Of a stretch of DNA of 64,000 nucleotides, positions 10,419 through 18,946 are shown piece by piece. Numbering within the stretch: the stretch's first letter is position 1; each line of letters begins with the position of its first letter. The stretch comes from Mycolicibacterium flavescens. Lineage in GTDB: Bacteria; Actinomycetota; Actinomycetes; Mycobacteriales; Mycobacteriaceae. The notes under the pieces are model-generated. The model was not told the origin of the DNA and searched no databases. It saw nothing but the letters and a program-made list of their open reading frames with translations. The position numbers were made by a program, and so were the translations under genes. The stretch is from positions 124,001-188,000 of the forward strand of contig LR134353.1 in assembly GCA_900637135.1 (NCBI GenBank), given 5' to 3'.

Positions 10419-11419
10419 GCAAGCTGGTCATCGGGGCCAACGGTTTCCTGGGATCCCATGTCACCCGGCAGCTGGTGGCCGCCGGTCACGACGTCCGCGT
10501 CATGGTCCGCCCGAACGCGAACACCAAGAGCATTGACGATCTGCCCGTGCAGCGTTTCCTCGGAGACATCTGGTACAACGCCACGCTGCGCGCGGCGATG
10601 ACCGGAGTCGACGACGTGTACTACTGCGTCGTGGACACGCGCGGCTGGCTCAAGGACCCCACGCCGCTGTTCTATACGAACGTCGAAGGCACCCGAAACG
10701 TGCTCGAGGTCGCCAAGGACATGCGTCTGCGGCGGTTCGTCTACACCAGCAGCTATGTGACGGTCGGCCGCAGGCGTGGGCACGTGGCGACCGAGGACGA
10801 CGTGATCGTGGACAAAGGTCTGACGCCGTATGTGCGGTCGCGGGTGCAGGCCGAGACGCTGGTGCTGCAATATGCGCGCGAGCACGGCGTGCCCGCGGTG
10901 GCGATGTGCGTGTCGACCACCTACGGCGGCGGCGACTGGGGCCGCACCCCGCACGGCGCGATCATCGCCGGGGCGGCGTTCGGCAAGCTGCCGTTCGTGA
11001 TGCGCGGCATCGAGTTAGAGGCCGTGGGTGTCGACGACGCGGCGCGCGCCATGATCCTTGCCGCCGAGCACGGTCGAGTCGGCGAGCGGTACCTGATCTC
11101 GGAGAAGATGATCAGCAATGCGGAGGTGGTGCGCATCGCGGCCGAAGCCGCGGGGATGCCTGCGCCGACGAAGTCGCTCCCGCTGCCGGTCTCCTACGCG
11201 ATGGCCGCCCTAGGCACCGCCAAGGCGCGGGTGACCGGCAAGGACGAGAAGTTCTCGCTCGGCTCGCTGCGGCTGATGCGTGCGGAAGCGCCAGTGGATT
11301 GCAGCAAGGCCCGACGCGAATTGCGTTGGAGTCCAAGGCCCGTTGAGGAGTCGATCCGTGAGGCCGCCAGGTTCTGGGCGGGGTTGCGGGACGCGCGGCG
11401 TACGAGCAAGGCAGGCTAG
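10415..11419 (+). CDS. NAD(P)-dependent epimerase/dehydratase-family reductase (Rv0139-like)
   Basis: A 334-residue extended short-chain dehydrogenase. Seen: N-terminal nucleotide motif GANGFLGSHVTRQL (about residues 7-20) and the family segment RFVYTSSYVTVG. The usual catalytic YxxxK is not obvious: the region reads TPYVRSRVQAETL, with Y followed by R three residues later, so the chemistry may be altered. Family knowledge: relatives include dihydroflavonol-reductase-like and 3-beta-hydroxysteroid dehydrogenases. It overlaps the SnoaL-like gene (GTGA) and should act on the same substrate, possibly a sterol-derived one given the KstR-type site. Confidence 0.8.
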   Translation: MSKLVIGANGFLGSHVTRQLVAAGHDVRVMVRPNANTKSIDDLPVQRFLGDIWYNATLRAAMTGVDDVYYCVVDTRGWLKDPTPLFYTNVEGTRNVLEVAKDMRLRRFVYTSSYVTVGRRRGHVATEDDVIVDKGLTPYVRSRVQAETLVLQYAREHGVPAVAMCVSTTYGGGDWGRTPHGAIIAGAAFGKLPFVMRGIELEAVGVDDAARAMILAAEHGRVGERYLISEKMISNAEVVRIAAEAAGMPAPTKSLPLPVSYAMAALGTAKARVTGKDEKFSLGSLRLMRAEAPVDCSKARRELRWSPRPVEESIREAARFWAGLRDARRTSKAG

Positions 11420-11432
11420 CCCGCCGGTAGAG

Positions 11433-12251
11433 ATGCCCGACAAGCTTTCCGTCGATTTGTCCGGTGCGCCGCAGAACATGCTTGCGACGTTCTACGCCAA
11501 GGCGCTCGACGCCGACCTGCCGAACCCGATCCTGGGTGACCCGTTCGCCAAGGACATCGTCGAGCGCATCGACTATGACTGGTCGAAAACGACGATCACA
11601 CCGGCCAATTCGGCATCGGTGACCACCCGCAGCGCGCACTTCGACAGGTGGACGCGCCAGTTCCTGGCCGTGCACCCGCGGGCGGTCGTGCTGCACCTGG
11701 GATGCGGGCTGGACGCGCGGGCGTTTCGGGTGGACACCGGGCCCGGGGTCGACTGGTTCGACATCGACTATCCGGAGGTCGCGAGTCTGCGCACGCAGCT
11801 CTATCCGGAACGCGACCGTTACCGGGTGATCGGCGCCTCGGTCACGGATGCCTCGTGGTTGCCCGAAATCCCCTCGGACCGGCCGACTTTGATGATCGCC
11901 GAGGGCCTCACCATGTACCTGACGGAATCCGATGGTGCGGCGCTGCTGCGGCGGGTGGTCGACGGGTTTCCCTCCGGCGAACTGCAATTCGACGCGTTCA
12001 GCCGGCTCGGCATCCGGTCGCAGGTCCTGAACGCGGTGGTGCGGCGCTCGGGGGCGACGCTGCAGTGGGGGGTCGACGGTCCGGACGATATCGCCGAGGC
12101 GGTGCCCGGTGTGCGGTTGCTGGCGTGGGTGTCACCGTTCGATTCGCCGACATTCCGCGACGTCACCTGGTATTACCGGGCGATGGGGCGGGCGATGTCG
12201 GCGCTGCCGGCGTTGCGGTACATGGCGCAGTATCACCGCTGGGCGTTCTGA
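11433..12251 (+). CDS. leucine carboxyl methyltransferase-family SAM methyltransferase
   Basis: A 272-residue protein of the PPM1/LCM (TcmP-like) family that is expanded in mycobacteria. Seen: VVLHLGCGLDARAFRVD (SAM motif I, about residues 87-103), WFDIDYPEV and MIAEGLTMYL, all hallmarks of the group. Family knowledge: mycobacterial members are annotated as putative S-adenosyl-L-methionine-dependent O-methyltransferases with unknown substrates. ATG 11433 follows GGTAGAG; the frame is open further upstream but overlaps the reductase gene. It lies 13 nt after that gene and may be part of its operon. Confidence 0.85.
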   Translation: MPDKLSVDLSGAPQNMLATFYAKALDADLPNPILGDPFAKDIVERIDYDWSKTTITPANSASVTTRSAHFDRWTRQFLAVHPRAVVLHLGCGLDARAFRVDTGPGVDWFDIDYPEVASLRTQLYPERDRYRVIGASVTDASWLPEIPSDRPTLMIAEGLTMYLTESDGAALLRRVVDGFPSGELQFDAFSRLGIRSQVLNAVVRRSGATLQWGVDGPDDIAEAVPGVRLLAWVSPFDSPTFRDVTWYYRAMGRAMSALPALRYMAQYHRWAF

Positions 12252-12322
12252 GGAGTTGCACTCGAAACTGAAGATATGCATGAAAAATGAGCCGTGTTTC
12301 GTGCAGATGTTCACTTCGGCGG

Positions 12323-12979
12323 CTAGCGCACCTTGAGTTCGGCGATCACTTCGGCGTACAAGCGTGCCTTGATCGTGCCGAACACCGCGCCGGCTTTGGC
12401 GGCCAGCGCATCGGCGCGGGCGACCGCTGCGTCGAGGACGTCACCCTCCCCGGCGGTGGCGGCGACGATTCCGGCCGCGCGGGCGTCCTCGCCGCCGTAC
12501 CGCCGCGCCGTGGTCATCGCCTCGTGCGCGGTCGCGATCGGCAGGCGGGACCGGATGAGCGCGTTCATCCCGGCGGTGAACGGGATACCGAGGTCGACCT
12601 CGGGCAGGCAGAAGAAGCCGCGATCGGCGCGCATGACGATCTGGTCGTGGGCCAGCGCCAGCATCGCTCCGGCAGCGAAGGCGTGCCCTTGCACCGCGGC
12701 GATGATCGGCGCCGGGAACGCCAGCACGCGCGCCAACAGCGCGTGCACGTCGGCGAGGTTGGCCTCGGCCGCATCGGGATTGGCAGCCATGAAGTCCAGA
12801 TCGAGCCCGTTGGAGTAGAACTTGCCGCTGCCTGTGGTGACGACGGCCTTCGGCCCGTCGGCGCCCTCCACCTCGTCGAGTGCCGAGTTCATCGCGGTCA
12901 GCCGGTCGGGGTGGAAGCGGTTCTCGTCCTCGCCGAGGGGCAACACGTACACCGCGCCGTGCCGTTCAAGTTGTGCCAT
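12323..12979 (-). CDS. enoyl-CoA hydratase/isomerase family protein
   Basis: A 218-residue crotonase-fold protein. Seen: the oxyanion-hole segments TTGSGKFYSNGLDLDF and AVQGHAFAAGAMLALAHD, and RGFFCLPEVDLGIPF. It is shorter than classic hydratases (about 260) and lacks an evident pair of catalytic glutamates beyond the PEVDLG region, resembling the delta3-delta2-enoyl-CoA isomerase or plant PECI-like branch. ATG 12979 begins MAQLERHGAV; the frame runs further upstream without homology. It stands alone between two opposing transcription units. Confidence 0.82.
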   Translation of the reverse strand: MAQLERHGAVYVLPLGEDENRFHPDRLTAMNSALDEVEGADGPKAVVTTGSGKFYSNGLDLDFMAANPDAAEANLADVHALLARVLAFPAPIIAAVQGHAFAAGAMLALAHDQIVMRADRGFFCLPEVDLGIPFTAGMNALIRSRLPIATAHEAMTTARRYGGEDARAAGIVAATAGEGDVLDAAVARADALAAKAGAVFGTIKARLYAEVIAELKVR

Positions 12980-13103
12980 CAGCCGATTACACCACCTACT
13001 TCGGAACGGACGGCGTACTACCTGAATAAGGCCGACCCGTCGTTGACACACATCGCGGTAGCGGCGCGGTTCGGCGACCGACCGCACTAGCCGGCGTCGG
13101 CTC

Positions 13104-14630
13104 TTAGAACGGTGCAGGATCGACATTACGCGCCCGCTCAGCTTTGATGCGTGCGGCGAATTCGGCCGCGCGAGTGCGTCTTCGCTTCGGCATCTTTGCT
13201 TCTCGATCAGGTGCGGGTGGTGGAATATCCGGTGGCGGTGGCAAGTTGGCCGTGGTCGTGTCCCATTCGAAGAACAGCTTGCTACCGGGGTAGGTCGTAT
13301 AGGTGTGGCCGCTCGGTGCGGTCCAGATGACAGTCCCATCCGGAAGCTGTATGTCGCGCCATCCGTCAGGGCCGCCGCAGAATGTCTTCATCATGTGGTT
13401 CTTACGGCACAGGCATTTGAGGTTCGACGGATGCGTGGGTCCCAGGGGCCACGGGGTCGTGTGGTCGAGATCGCAGAGGTCGGCGGGCACGTCGCATCCC
13501 GGTGCGCGACAGTACATATCACGCATGCGCACGAATTCGGCCAGCGCCGCTGACGGCTGATACCGCGACTCGGCTTTCGACCCCGGCATTTTTATCGGGC
13601 GCACCTTCGCCCCGCGGCTGATCAGCCAGGGCAGTAGGAACGTGGGCAACGCCCCGTGGCCCAGCAGTACTGCAGTGCCACGCTTCTTGGGGCGTAACGC
13701 GTCCCCACGGGGTGAGGCGGTGCCGCCTGTGTCGCGGAAGGCAGTGCTGACCGCGTCGCATTCGGTAGCGGGAGCGGCCTCGCCTTCGGTTGTGGCAGCG
13801 GCCTCGCCTTTGGTTATGCGAGTGGCATCGTCGATCGCGGCTTGATCGGCGATCACGTGTATGAGGACATTCGACGCCTGCACACCGGCAGCGGCGCATG
13901 TCGGCGATCCGCACGCACAAGCCAATTGGTCATGGCCGGCCGCCAACGCACCGACAGCGTCGGCGCGCCGCTCGCCCATACTGCGCGGATCGTCGTCGCA
14001 CAGCCCCTTCATCATCTCGGCGACGCGCCGTTTGAGGGCGGCCGCGTCCGTGGCCAACAACCGGCCCCACACCGAAGTGGTGCCGGCCGCGTCGTCTTCG
14101 TCCCCGAAGTGGAAGTCCCGGGTGCGGGCCGTAGTTTTTGATTTCCGCACGGCGAGCGGGTCGAACCGGTGGACGAGCGCGTCGACCGCATCGTCGAGTC
14201 GCCGCTCCGACAGCGGACTCAACCGCGACGCCCGTTGGGCGAGTGCGGTGTCGATGAGTGCCAACGCCTCAGGATCCTCGATCAGCGTGGTGCGCCAGGT
14301 GATCGTCGAGACGATCCGCGCACTGATACCGCCCTGCTCGAACAAAGCGGCAACCTGTGGCAGCCGCTCGCGCAGCGCCTGCGCGATGCGCATCTGCCCC
14401 GAAGCGCGCCGATGACCGACCGTCATCGCCGCGGCCACCTCGGCGGCGACGGCATCCCACGGATCGAACGCGGACCGCTGCCGCTCGTCGTCATCGCAGA
14501 CCTTGCGCCGGACCAACTCTGCAATGGCCGCGAGCCGGCGTGCGGCGGCTTGCGCCTCCGCACGTGCACCCTCCGCGATGGCGGCGACCACAGCGGCGTC
14601 GTCGGCCTCTGCGAAGTCCGATCCGAACAT
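13104..14630 (-). CDS. DUF222/HNH endonuclease protein (13E12 repeat family)
   Basis: A 508-residue protein. Seen: an N-terminal alpha-helical DUF222 region (about residues 1-300) and a C-terminal HNH nuclease with zinc cysteines: CRAPGCDVPADLCDLDHTTPW followed by NLKCLCRKNHMMK (quoted in separate pieces). I chose ATG 14630 (MFGSDFAEAD) since it sits inside a LexA box, as in other 13E12 genes; an upstream ATG at 14702 would overlap the divergent DUF427 start. Family knowledge: the 13E12 proteins form a large mycobacterial family, several members of which are LexA-controlled, with no defined cellular task. The C terminus is basic (KMPKRRRTRAAEFAAR). Confidence 0.82.
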   Translation of the reverse strand: MFGSDFAEADDAAVVAAIAEGARAEAQAAARRLAAIAELVRRKVCDDDERQRSAFDPWDAVAAEVAAAMTVGHRRASGQMRIAQALRERLPQVAALFEQGGISARIVSTITWRTTLIEDPEALALIDTALAQRASRLSPLSERRLDDAVDALVHRFDPLAVRKSKTTARTRDFHFGDEDDAAGTTSVWGRLLATDAAALKRRVAEMMKGLCDDDPRSMGERRADAVGALAAGHDQLACACGSPTCAAAGVQASNVLIHVIADQAAIDDATRITKGEAAATTEGEAAPATECDAVSTAFRDTGGTASPRGDALRPKKRGTAVLLGHGALPTFLLPWLISRGAKVRPIKMPGSKAESRYQPSAALAEFVRMRDMYCRAPGCDVPADLCDLDHTTPWPLGPTHPSNLKCLCRKNHMMKTFCGGPDGWRDIQLPDGTVIWTAPSGHTYTTYPGSKLFFEWDTTTANLPPPPDIPPPAPDREAKMPKRRRTRAAEFAARIKAERARNVDPAPF

Positions 14631-14638
14631 GTGTTCGA
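14623..14638 (-). promoter_or_regulatory. LexA SOS box over the HNH gene start
   Basis: Read on the minus strand the site is TCGAAC-ACAT-GTTCGG, matching the mycobacterial SOS box TCGAAC-N4-GTTCGA at 11 of 12 fixed positions. The ATG at 14630 lies inside it, so LexA binding would cover the transcription and translation start. Confidence 0.8.
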
Positions 14639-14700
14639 CTATGCCACCACCCACCGACACGTCCGGAATTCCGACCAGCACCTCGTGCGTTGGCCATGAC

Positions 14701-15081
14701 ATGAGCGATCGACCCATACTCGAGCCCACCGCGAAGCACCCGATCACCGTCGAGCCGACCGGCAGACACGTCACGGTCCGGGTGAACGGCGAGATCGTCG
14801 CCGACACGGATCGGGCGTTGACGCTGCAGGAGTCAACCTATCCGGCGGTGCAGTACATCCCGCTTGCCGACGTCGCCAAAGACAAGCTGCGGCAAAGCGA
14901 TACCCAGACGTACTGCCCGTTCAAGGGCGACGCCGGCTACTACCACGTCGTGACCGAGACCGGCGCCGTCATCGAGGACGCCATCTGGACCTACCAGAAG
15001 CCCTACCCGGCCGTCGCCCCCATCGCCGGGCACGTCGCGTTCTATCCGGACAAGGCGCAGGTTGTCGTGGACCCGGCATAA
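14701..15081 (+). CDS. DUF427 domain protein (Rv0140-like)
   Basis: A 126-residue protein. Seen: the DUF427 hallmarks VRVNGEIVADTDRAL, STYPAVQYIPLADV, TYCPFKGDAGYYHV and AIWTYQKPYPAVAPIAGHVAFY (each quoted in part), including the conserved CPFKG turn. The family is widespread in actinobacteria and its function is undefined; the CPxKG motif suggests a redox or nucleotide-linked role, but this is conjecture. ATG 14701 is certain from the start of homology. M. tuberculosis Rv0140 has the same size and lies in the same neighbourhood. Confidence 0.9.
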   Translation: MSDRPILEPTAKHPITVEPTGRHVTVRVNGEIVADTDRALTLQESTYPAVQYIPLADVAKDKLRQSDTQTYCPFKGDAGYYHVVTETGAVIEDAIWTYQKPYPAVAPIAGHVAFYPDKAQVVVDPA

Positions 15082-15090
15082 CCTTGGCCG

Positions 15091-16002
15091 GTGCACACCT
15101 CGGTCAGCGTCGTCTTCGACGGCCCGGTCAGCCCCGCGTTGACCCTGGCGCCGCTGCGGCGTGGCCGAAAAGACCCCTGCTACTTCGACGCGCCCGACGG
15201 CGCGATCTGGCGCACCAGCCTGATGCGCAGCGGCCCGGTCTCCGCGCGCCTCACCAAATCGGCACCAGACACAGTCGACTGCGAAGCGTGGGGTGAGGGT
15301 GCGACGGAATTCGCCGAGACCCTGCCCGCCCAACTCGGCGCGTACGACGACAGCGTCGGCTTTGCGCCCACGGAACCGACCATCGCCGCCGCGCATCGAC
15401 GCGTGCGACATCTTCGGCTGGGCCGCACCGACCGCGTGCTCGAAGCCCTGATTCCCGCGGTGCTCGAACAGCGGGTCTACGGCAAGGACGCGCGCCGCGC
15501 GTGGCGGCTGCTGGTCACCAAGTACGGCGCCCCCGCACCCGGACCGGCGCCCGCGCACATGCGGGTGGCACCGCCCGGTGACGTCTGGCGCCGCATCCCG
15601 TCGTGGGAGTTCCACCGCGCCAACGTCGATCCGCGCCGCGCCCGCACCGTCGTCGTGTGCGCTCAGCGCGCCGACTCGCTGGAACGACTGGGCGCCCGGT
15701 CACCGACCAGGGCGCGTGCCGCGATGGCGTCGCTTCCGGGGGTCGGTGAGTGGACCGCCGCCGAGACGAGTCAGCGCGCGTTCGGTGACGCGGATGCGCT
15801 CTCGGTCGGCGACTACCACCTGGCGAAGATGGTCGGGTGGAGCCTGCTGGGTCATCCGATCGACGATCCCGCGATGGTCGAGTTGCTCGAACCGCTTCGC
15901 CCGCACCGTCACCGCGCTGTGCGCTTGTTGGAAGTGAGCGGTCTTGCGGTGCTTCCGCGGTTCGGCCCGCGCATGGCGATCCCGAATCTGATCGAGATGT
16001 GA
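15091..16002 (+). CDS. HhH-GPD DNA glycosylase (AlkA-like, Rv0142-like)
   Basis: A 303-residue DNA base-excision enzyme. Seen: the helix-hairpin-helix LPGVGEWTAAET (about residues 214-225) followed by LSVGDYHLAKMVGW, in which the aspartate is the predicted catalytic residue of the HhH-GPD family. No C-terminal iron-sulfur cysteines are visible, so it is closer to 3-methyladenine glycosylase AlkA than to endonuclease III/MutY. It should excise alkylated purines. The GTG at 15091 lies 9 nt after the DUF427 gene and the two are probably co-transcribed. Confidence 0.85.
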   Translation: MHTSVSVVFDGPVSPALTLAPLRRGRKDPCYFDAPDGAIWRTSLMRSGPVSARLTKSAPDTVDCEAWGEGATEFAETLPAQLGAYDDSVGFAPTEPTIAAAHRRVRHLRLGRTDRVLEALIPAVLEQRVYGKDARRAWRLLVTKYGAPAPGPAPAHMRVAPPGDVWRRIPSWEFHRANVDPRRARTVVVCAQRADSLERLGARSPTRARAAMASLPGVGEWTAAETSQRAFGDADALSVGDYHLAKMVGWSLLGHPIDDPAMVELLEPLRPHRHRAVRLLEVSGLAVLPRFGPRMAIPNLIEM

Positions 16003-16070
16003 CGCCTGTGATGGGGTGATTACCTCGCCAACGCAGCGGGTAGTCGAACCCTCGACACCGTATGCGTGCA

Positions 16071-16076
16071 AAGGAG
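16071..16076 (+). promoter_or_regulatory. strong ribosome binding site of dps
   Basis: AAGGAG lies 7 nt before ATG 16084 and fixes the start. Further upstream GGTGA (16015-16019) and GGGTA (16038-16042), 18 nt apart, resemble a SigF-type promoter but with a longer spacer than the usual consensus, so that part is tentative. Confidence 0.6.
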
Positions 16077-16083
16077 TTTTCCC

Positions 16084-16647
16084 ATGCCTAAGTCCCCGTA
16101 CACCGTTCCGGGAATGACCGACAAAGATGCGGCCAAGATGGCCGAGCTGCTGCAGAAGCAGCTGAGCCGGTACAACGATCTGCACCTGACGCTCAAGCAC
16201 ATTCACTGGAATGTGGTGGGCCCGAACTTCATCGGAGTCCACGAGATGATCGACCCGCAGGTCGAGTTGGTGCGCGGCTACGCCGACGAGGTCGCCGAGC
16301 GCATCGCGACTCTCGGCTTCTCCCCGAAGGGCACCCCGGGCGCGATCATCGGCGACCGATCCTGGGATGACTACTCGCTGGACCGCGACACCGTGCAGGC
16401 GCACCTGGCCGCACTCGATCTCGTCTACGACGGAGTCATCGAGGACACCCGCAAGAACATCGAGGACGCCGAGGATTCCGATCCGGTCACCGAGGACATG
16501 CTGATCGGCCACGCCGCGGAGTTGGAGAAGTTCCAGTGGTTCGTGCGTGCGCACCTGGAGAACTCGGGCGGCCAGTTGGGCAACAAGGGCGCGTCGACGG
16601 AGAAGGAGGCCGCCAGCCAGGCCAAGAAGAAGGCGCCGGTCAAGTAG
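16084..16647 (+). CDS. dps: Dps ferritin-like DNA protection protein
   Basis: A 187-residue Dps very similar to M. smegmatis Dps1 as I remember it. Seen: the ferroxidase region HIHWNVVGPNFIGVHEMID (about residues 39-57) with the inter-subunit His, Asp and Glu ligands, and a basic alanine/lysine-rich C-terminal tail (KEAASQAKKKAPVK), which binds DNA in the mycobacterial protein. It forms dodecamers that oxidise and store iron and compact DNA in stationary phase and oxidative stress. It converges on the ClC gene, overlapping its stop by 8 nt. Confidence 0.95.
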   Translation: MPKSPYTVPGMTDKDAAKMAELLQKQLSRYNDLHLTLKHIHWNVVGPNFIGVHEMIDPQVELVRGYADEVAERIATLGFSPKGTPGAIIGDRSWDDYSLDRDTVQAHLAALDLVYDGVIEDTRKNIEDAEDSDPVTEDMLIGHAAELEKFQWFVRAHLENSGGQLGNKGASTEKEAASQAKKKAPVK

Positions 16648-18064
16648 CCGCTTCGGGCGGAGGTGGCCGGCGTCCGTCGGCGCCACGCGCGGCGTCGGCG
16701 GCTTCCCGGTCGAGGCGCTGCGCGCGGTAGATCGAGACGTCGGTGCGCGACATCAACATGTAGGCGATACCGACGGCGACCATCGCGCACGGGATCACCG
16801 AGAACGAACCGGTCATCTCCGCCACCATGATCATCACGGCCAGCGGCGCGTGCGCGACACTGCCGAAGCACGCCATCATGCCGACGACGACGAAGGTGGC
16901 GGGGCTGTCGGGGATTCCAGGGGCGTCGACCAGATCGCCGAGTCGCCACAGCGCGGCGCCGACGAAGGCGCCTATAACGACGCCGGGCCCGAAGATGCCG
17001 CCCGAACCGCCGGTGCCGATCGACAGCGACGTCGCCACGATCTTGGCGAGCGGCAGGAGCAGCACGATCCACAGCGGTATCGCCATCAGGGTGTCGGTGG
17101 CCGTGGCCTTCTGCGCCCATCCGTATCCGCTGGCCAGAACCTGCGGGATCGCCAGGCCCAGCAGTCCCACCGCCAGGCCGCCGACCGCGGGTTTGAGCAC
17201 CTTGTGGCCGGGCAGGCGACCGGTCAGTGCGACGGTTCCGTAGAAGATGCGCGCGTAGAGGTAGCCGACGCCGGCCGCGACGACGCCGAGCACGACGAAC
17301 CAGCCCAGATCGAGCGGGCTGTCGAAGCGGTAGTCGGCAGCGACGAATCCGAACAGCGGGTCGAAGCCGAGGATCGAACCCAGTACCGAGTAGGCGGTCG
17401 CCGAGGTGATGAATCCCGGAATCAACGCCCGGTAGTCGAAGTCTCGGCGGTACACGATCGAGGCCGCCAGCACCGCGCCGCCGAGCGGGGCGCCGAAGAT
17501 CGCCCCGATACCCGACCCGATTCCGAGCGACACCGCAATCCGCCCGTCCTCGTCGGACAGGTTCAGCCAGCGGGTCAGCATGGATCCGAAGCCCGCGGAG
17601 ATCTGCGCGGCGGGGCCTTCGCGGCCGCCGGAGCCGCCCGACCCGATGGTCAGGGCGCTGGCGATGGTCTTGATCACGATGGCTCGTCCCCGGATGGCGC
17701 GGGGGTCGGTGTGCACGGCTTCGATCGCGCTGTCGGTGCCGTGCCCTTCGGCCTCGGGTGCGAACTTTGCGACCAGCCACGCCGATACGAGCGCGCCGCC
17801 GCAGACCACCAGCGGGATGGCCCACGGCCGGTCGAAGCCCGCCGAGCCGGGATCGCCGCCGTCGCCGACCGGTTTGGGAATCCGGTAGCCGGCCAGGTCA
17901 CCGAGCAGGAAGTCGCCCGCATAGTCGAGCGCCAGATAGAACACCACCGCGCCGAGGCCGGCGATGACGCCGATCGCGATCCCGAGAATCAGCCACTTAC
18001 GGATGTAGCCGGAGCGTCGAACGAATCCCCCGAGGCCGCCGCCGGTTTCACGGGTCTCGGCCAT
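16640..18064 (-). CDS. ClC family chloride channel/antiporter (Rv0143c-like)
   Basis: A 474-residue ClC protein with about 10-12 membrane helices. Seen: the conserved loops GSGGSGGREGPAAQISAG (including the GxEGP gating glutamate) and GTGGSGGIFGPGVVIGA (the GxFxP anion-site loop). The gating glutamate suggests Cl-/H+ exchange rather than a simple channel; the proton glutamate at the cytoplasmic side cannot be assigned by eye. No CBS domains follow, so it is a minimal prokaryotic form. Start ATG 18064. The M. tuberculosis counterpart Rv0143c is in the same block as cyp138 and Rv0142. Confidence 0.9.
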   Translation of the reverse strand: MAETRETGGGLGGFVRRSGYIRKWLILGIAIGVIAGLGAVVFYLALDYAGDFLLGDLAGYRIPKPVGDGGDPGSAGFDRPWAIPLVVCGGALVSAWLVAKFAPEAEGHGTDSAIEAVHTDPRAIRGRAIVIKTIASALTIGSGGSGGREGPAAQISAGFGSMLTRWLNLSDEDGRIAVSLGIGSGIGAIFGAPLGGAVLAASIVYRRDFDYRALIPGFITSATAYSVLGSILGFDPLFGFVAADYRFDSPLDLGWFVVLGVVAAGVGYLYARIFYGTVALTGRLPGHKVLKPAVGGLAVGLLGLAIPQVLASGYGWAQKATATDTLMAIPLWIVLLLPLAKIVATSLSIGTGGSGGIFGPGVVIGAFVGAALWRLGDLVDAPGIPDSPATFVVVGMMACFGSVAHAPLAVMIMVAEMTGSFSVIPCAMVAVGIAYMLMSRTDVSIYRAQRLDREAADAARGADGRRPPPPEAAT

Positions 18065-18088
18065 GGTCTCCAGATGCTAGTGCGCGTA

Positions 18089-18892
18089 TCAGCGGTATGC
18101 GGTCAGTCTGGCGAGGATCGCCACACCTCCACCGGGGCCGACGGCTTGCCCCTCGGCGACGCCCGTCCGGCGCCCGATGCGCAAAGCGGTTCCAACATAA
18201 CGAGATTCGGGCCCACTGTGGAAGGGCCGCATGAAGTTGACCCGCAACGACGCGGTTCGCAGCGGCCGGTCTGAACCATCGGTGTCGAGTACGGCCGACG
18301 CCACCAGTTCCAGCGCCATGGCCGTCACCCCGCCGTGCACGATGCCGATCGCGTTGTTCAGCACGGGGTCCTCGTCCTGCAGCAGAACCCGCCCCGCGCC
18401 GCCGCTCTCGGCGACGCGAACCGCCATCCGGTCGGCGAGCGTGCCCGGCGGCAGCGGGCCGGACGGACCGTCGGGAAACGGTGCGATGTCGGCGGGTGAG
18501 TGGATGTAGAACGAACGCACGGTGGCCGTGGCGAGCACGGTGTCGCGGTGAGTCAGCTCGCACAGCGCCAACGCGACGTCGCTCTTGGCGCCGAACGGTC
18601 GGGCGGTCGCGACCACCGGTACATCCGGGGCGCCCGCGATGATTTCGGCGGCGTCGGGATCGGCTTCCAGGGACAGCTCGCTGGACACCGTCCACTCATC
18701 GTCGGCGCGGCGCCGGTGGTTGACGAGGCCGCACGCGTGGTCGACCAGCATCGCCATGGGCGCGATCGTCGGGGCGCCGGTCAGGGGGTTGACCATGCCG
18801 CCCACCGGGATCGAGGCCACGCACTTGCCGGGCGCGTCCGTGGACGTCACGATGCCGAACCGGCCCAGCGGAGTGTTCAGTGGATGCGACAT
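18089..18892 (-). CDS. PaaI-type thioesterase, double hotdog
   Basis: A 267-residue acyl-CoA thioesterase-like protein. Seen: the C-terminal half has the PaaI signature NNAIGIVHGGVTAMALELVAS, in which the N...HGG loop and the acidic residue form the active site, plus RTASLRVNFMRPF. The N-terminal half (PVGGMVNPLTGAPTIAPMAMLVDH) looks like a degenerate second hotdog, giving a tandem fold. The substrate is unknown. ATG 18892 faces the copper ATPase gene; the 54 nt between them hold the copper-type operator, so the gene might share its control. It lies 24 nt upstream of the ClC gene on the same strand. Confidence 0.8.
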   Translation of the reverse strand: MSHPLNTPLGRFGIVTSTDAPGKCVASIPVGGMVNPLTGAPTIAPMAMLVDHACGLVNHRRRADDEWTVSSELSLEADPDAAEIIAGAPDVPVVATARPFGAKSDVALALCELTHRDTVLATATVRSFYIHSPADIAPFPDGPSGPLPPGTLADRMAVRVAESGGAGRVLLQDEDPVLNNAIGIVHGGVTAMALELVASAVLDTDGSDRPLRTASLRVNFMRPFHSGPESRYVGTALRIGRRTGVAEGQAVGPGGGVAILARLTAYR

Positions 18893-18925
18893 CGAGGTAC
18901 AGCGTGACCGAACAAGCCCTGGCCA

Positions 18926-18944
18926 TATACCCCTAGGGGGTATA
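18926..18944. promoter_or_regulatory. CsoR/RicR-type copper operator
   Basis: Perfect 8-bp inverted repeat TATACCCC-TAG-GGGGTATA ending 2 nt before the ATG at 18947. It contains TACCC-N5-GGGTA (18928-18942), the RicR box, and resembles CsoR sites. No CsoR-family gene lies in the window, so the regulator must act from elsewhere. Confidence 0.8.
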
Positions 18945-18946
18945 CC

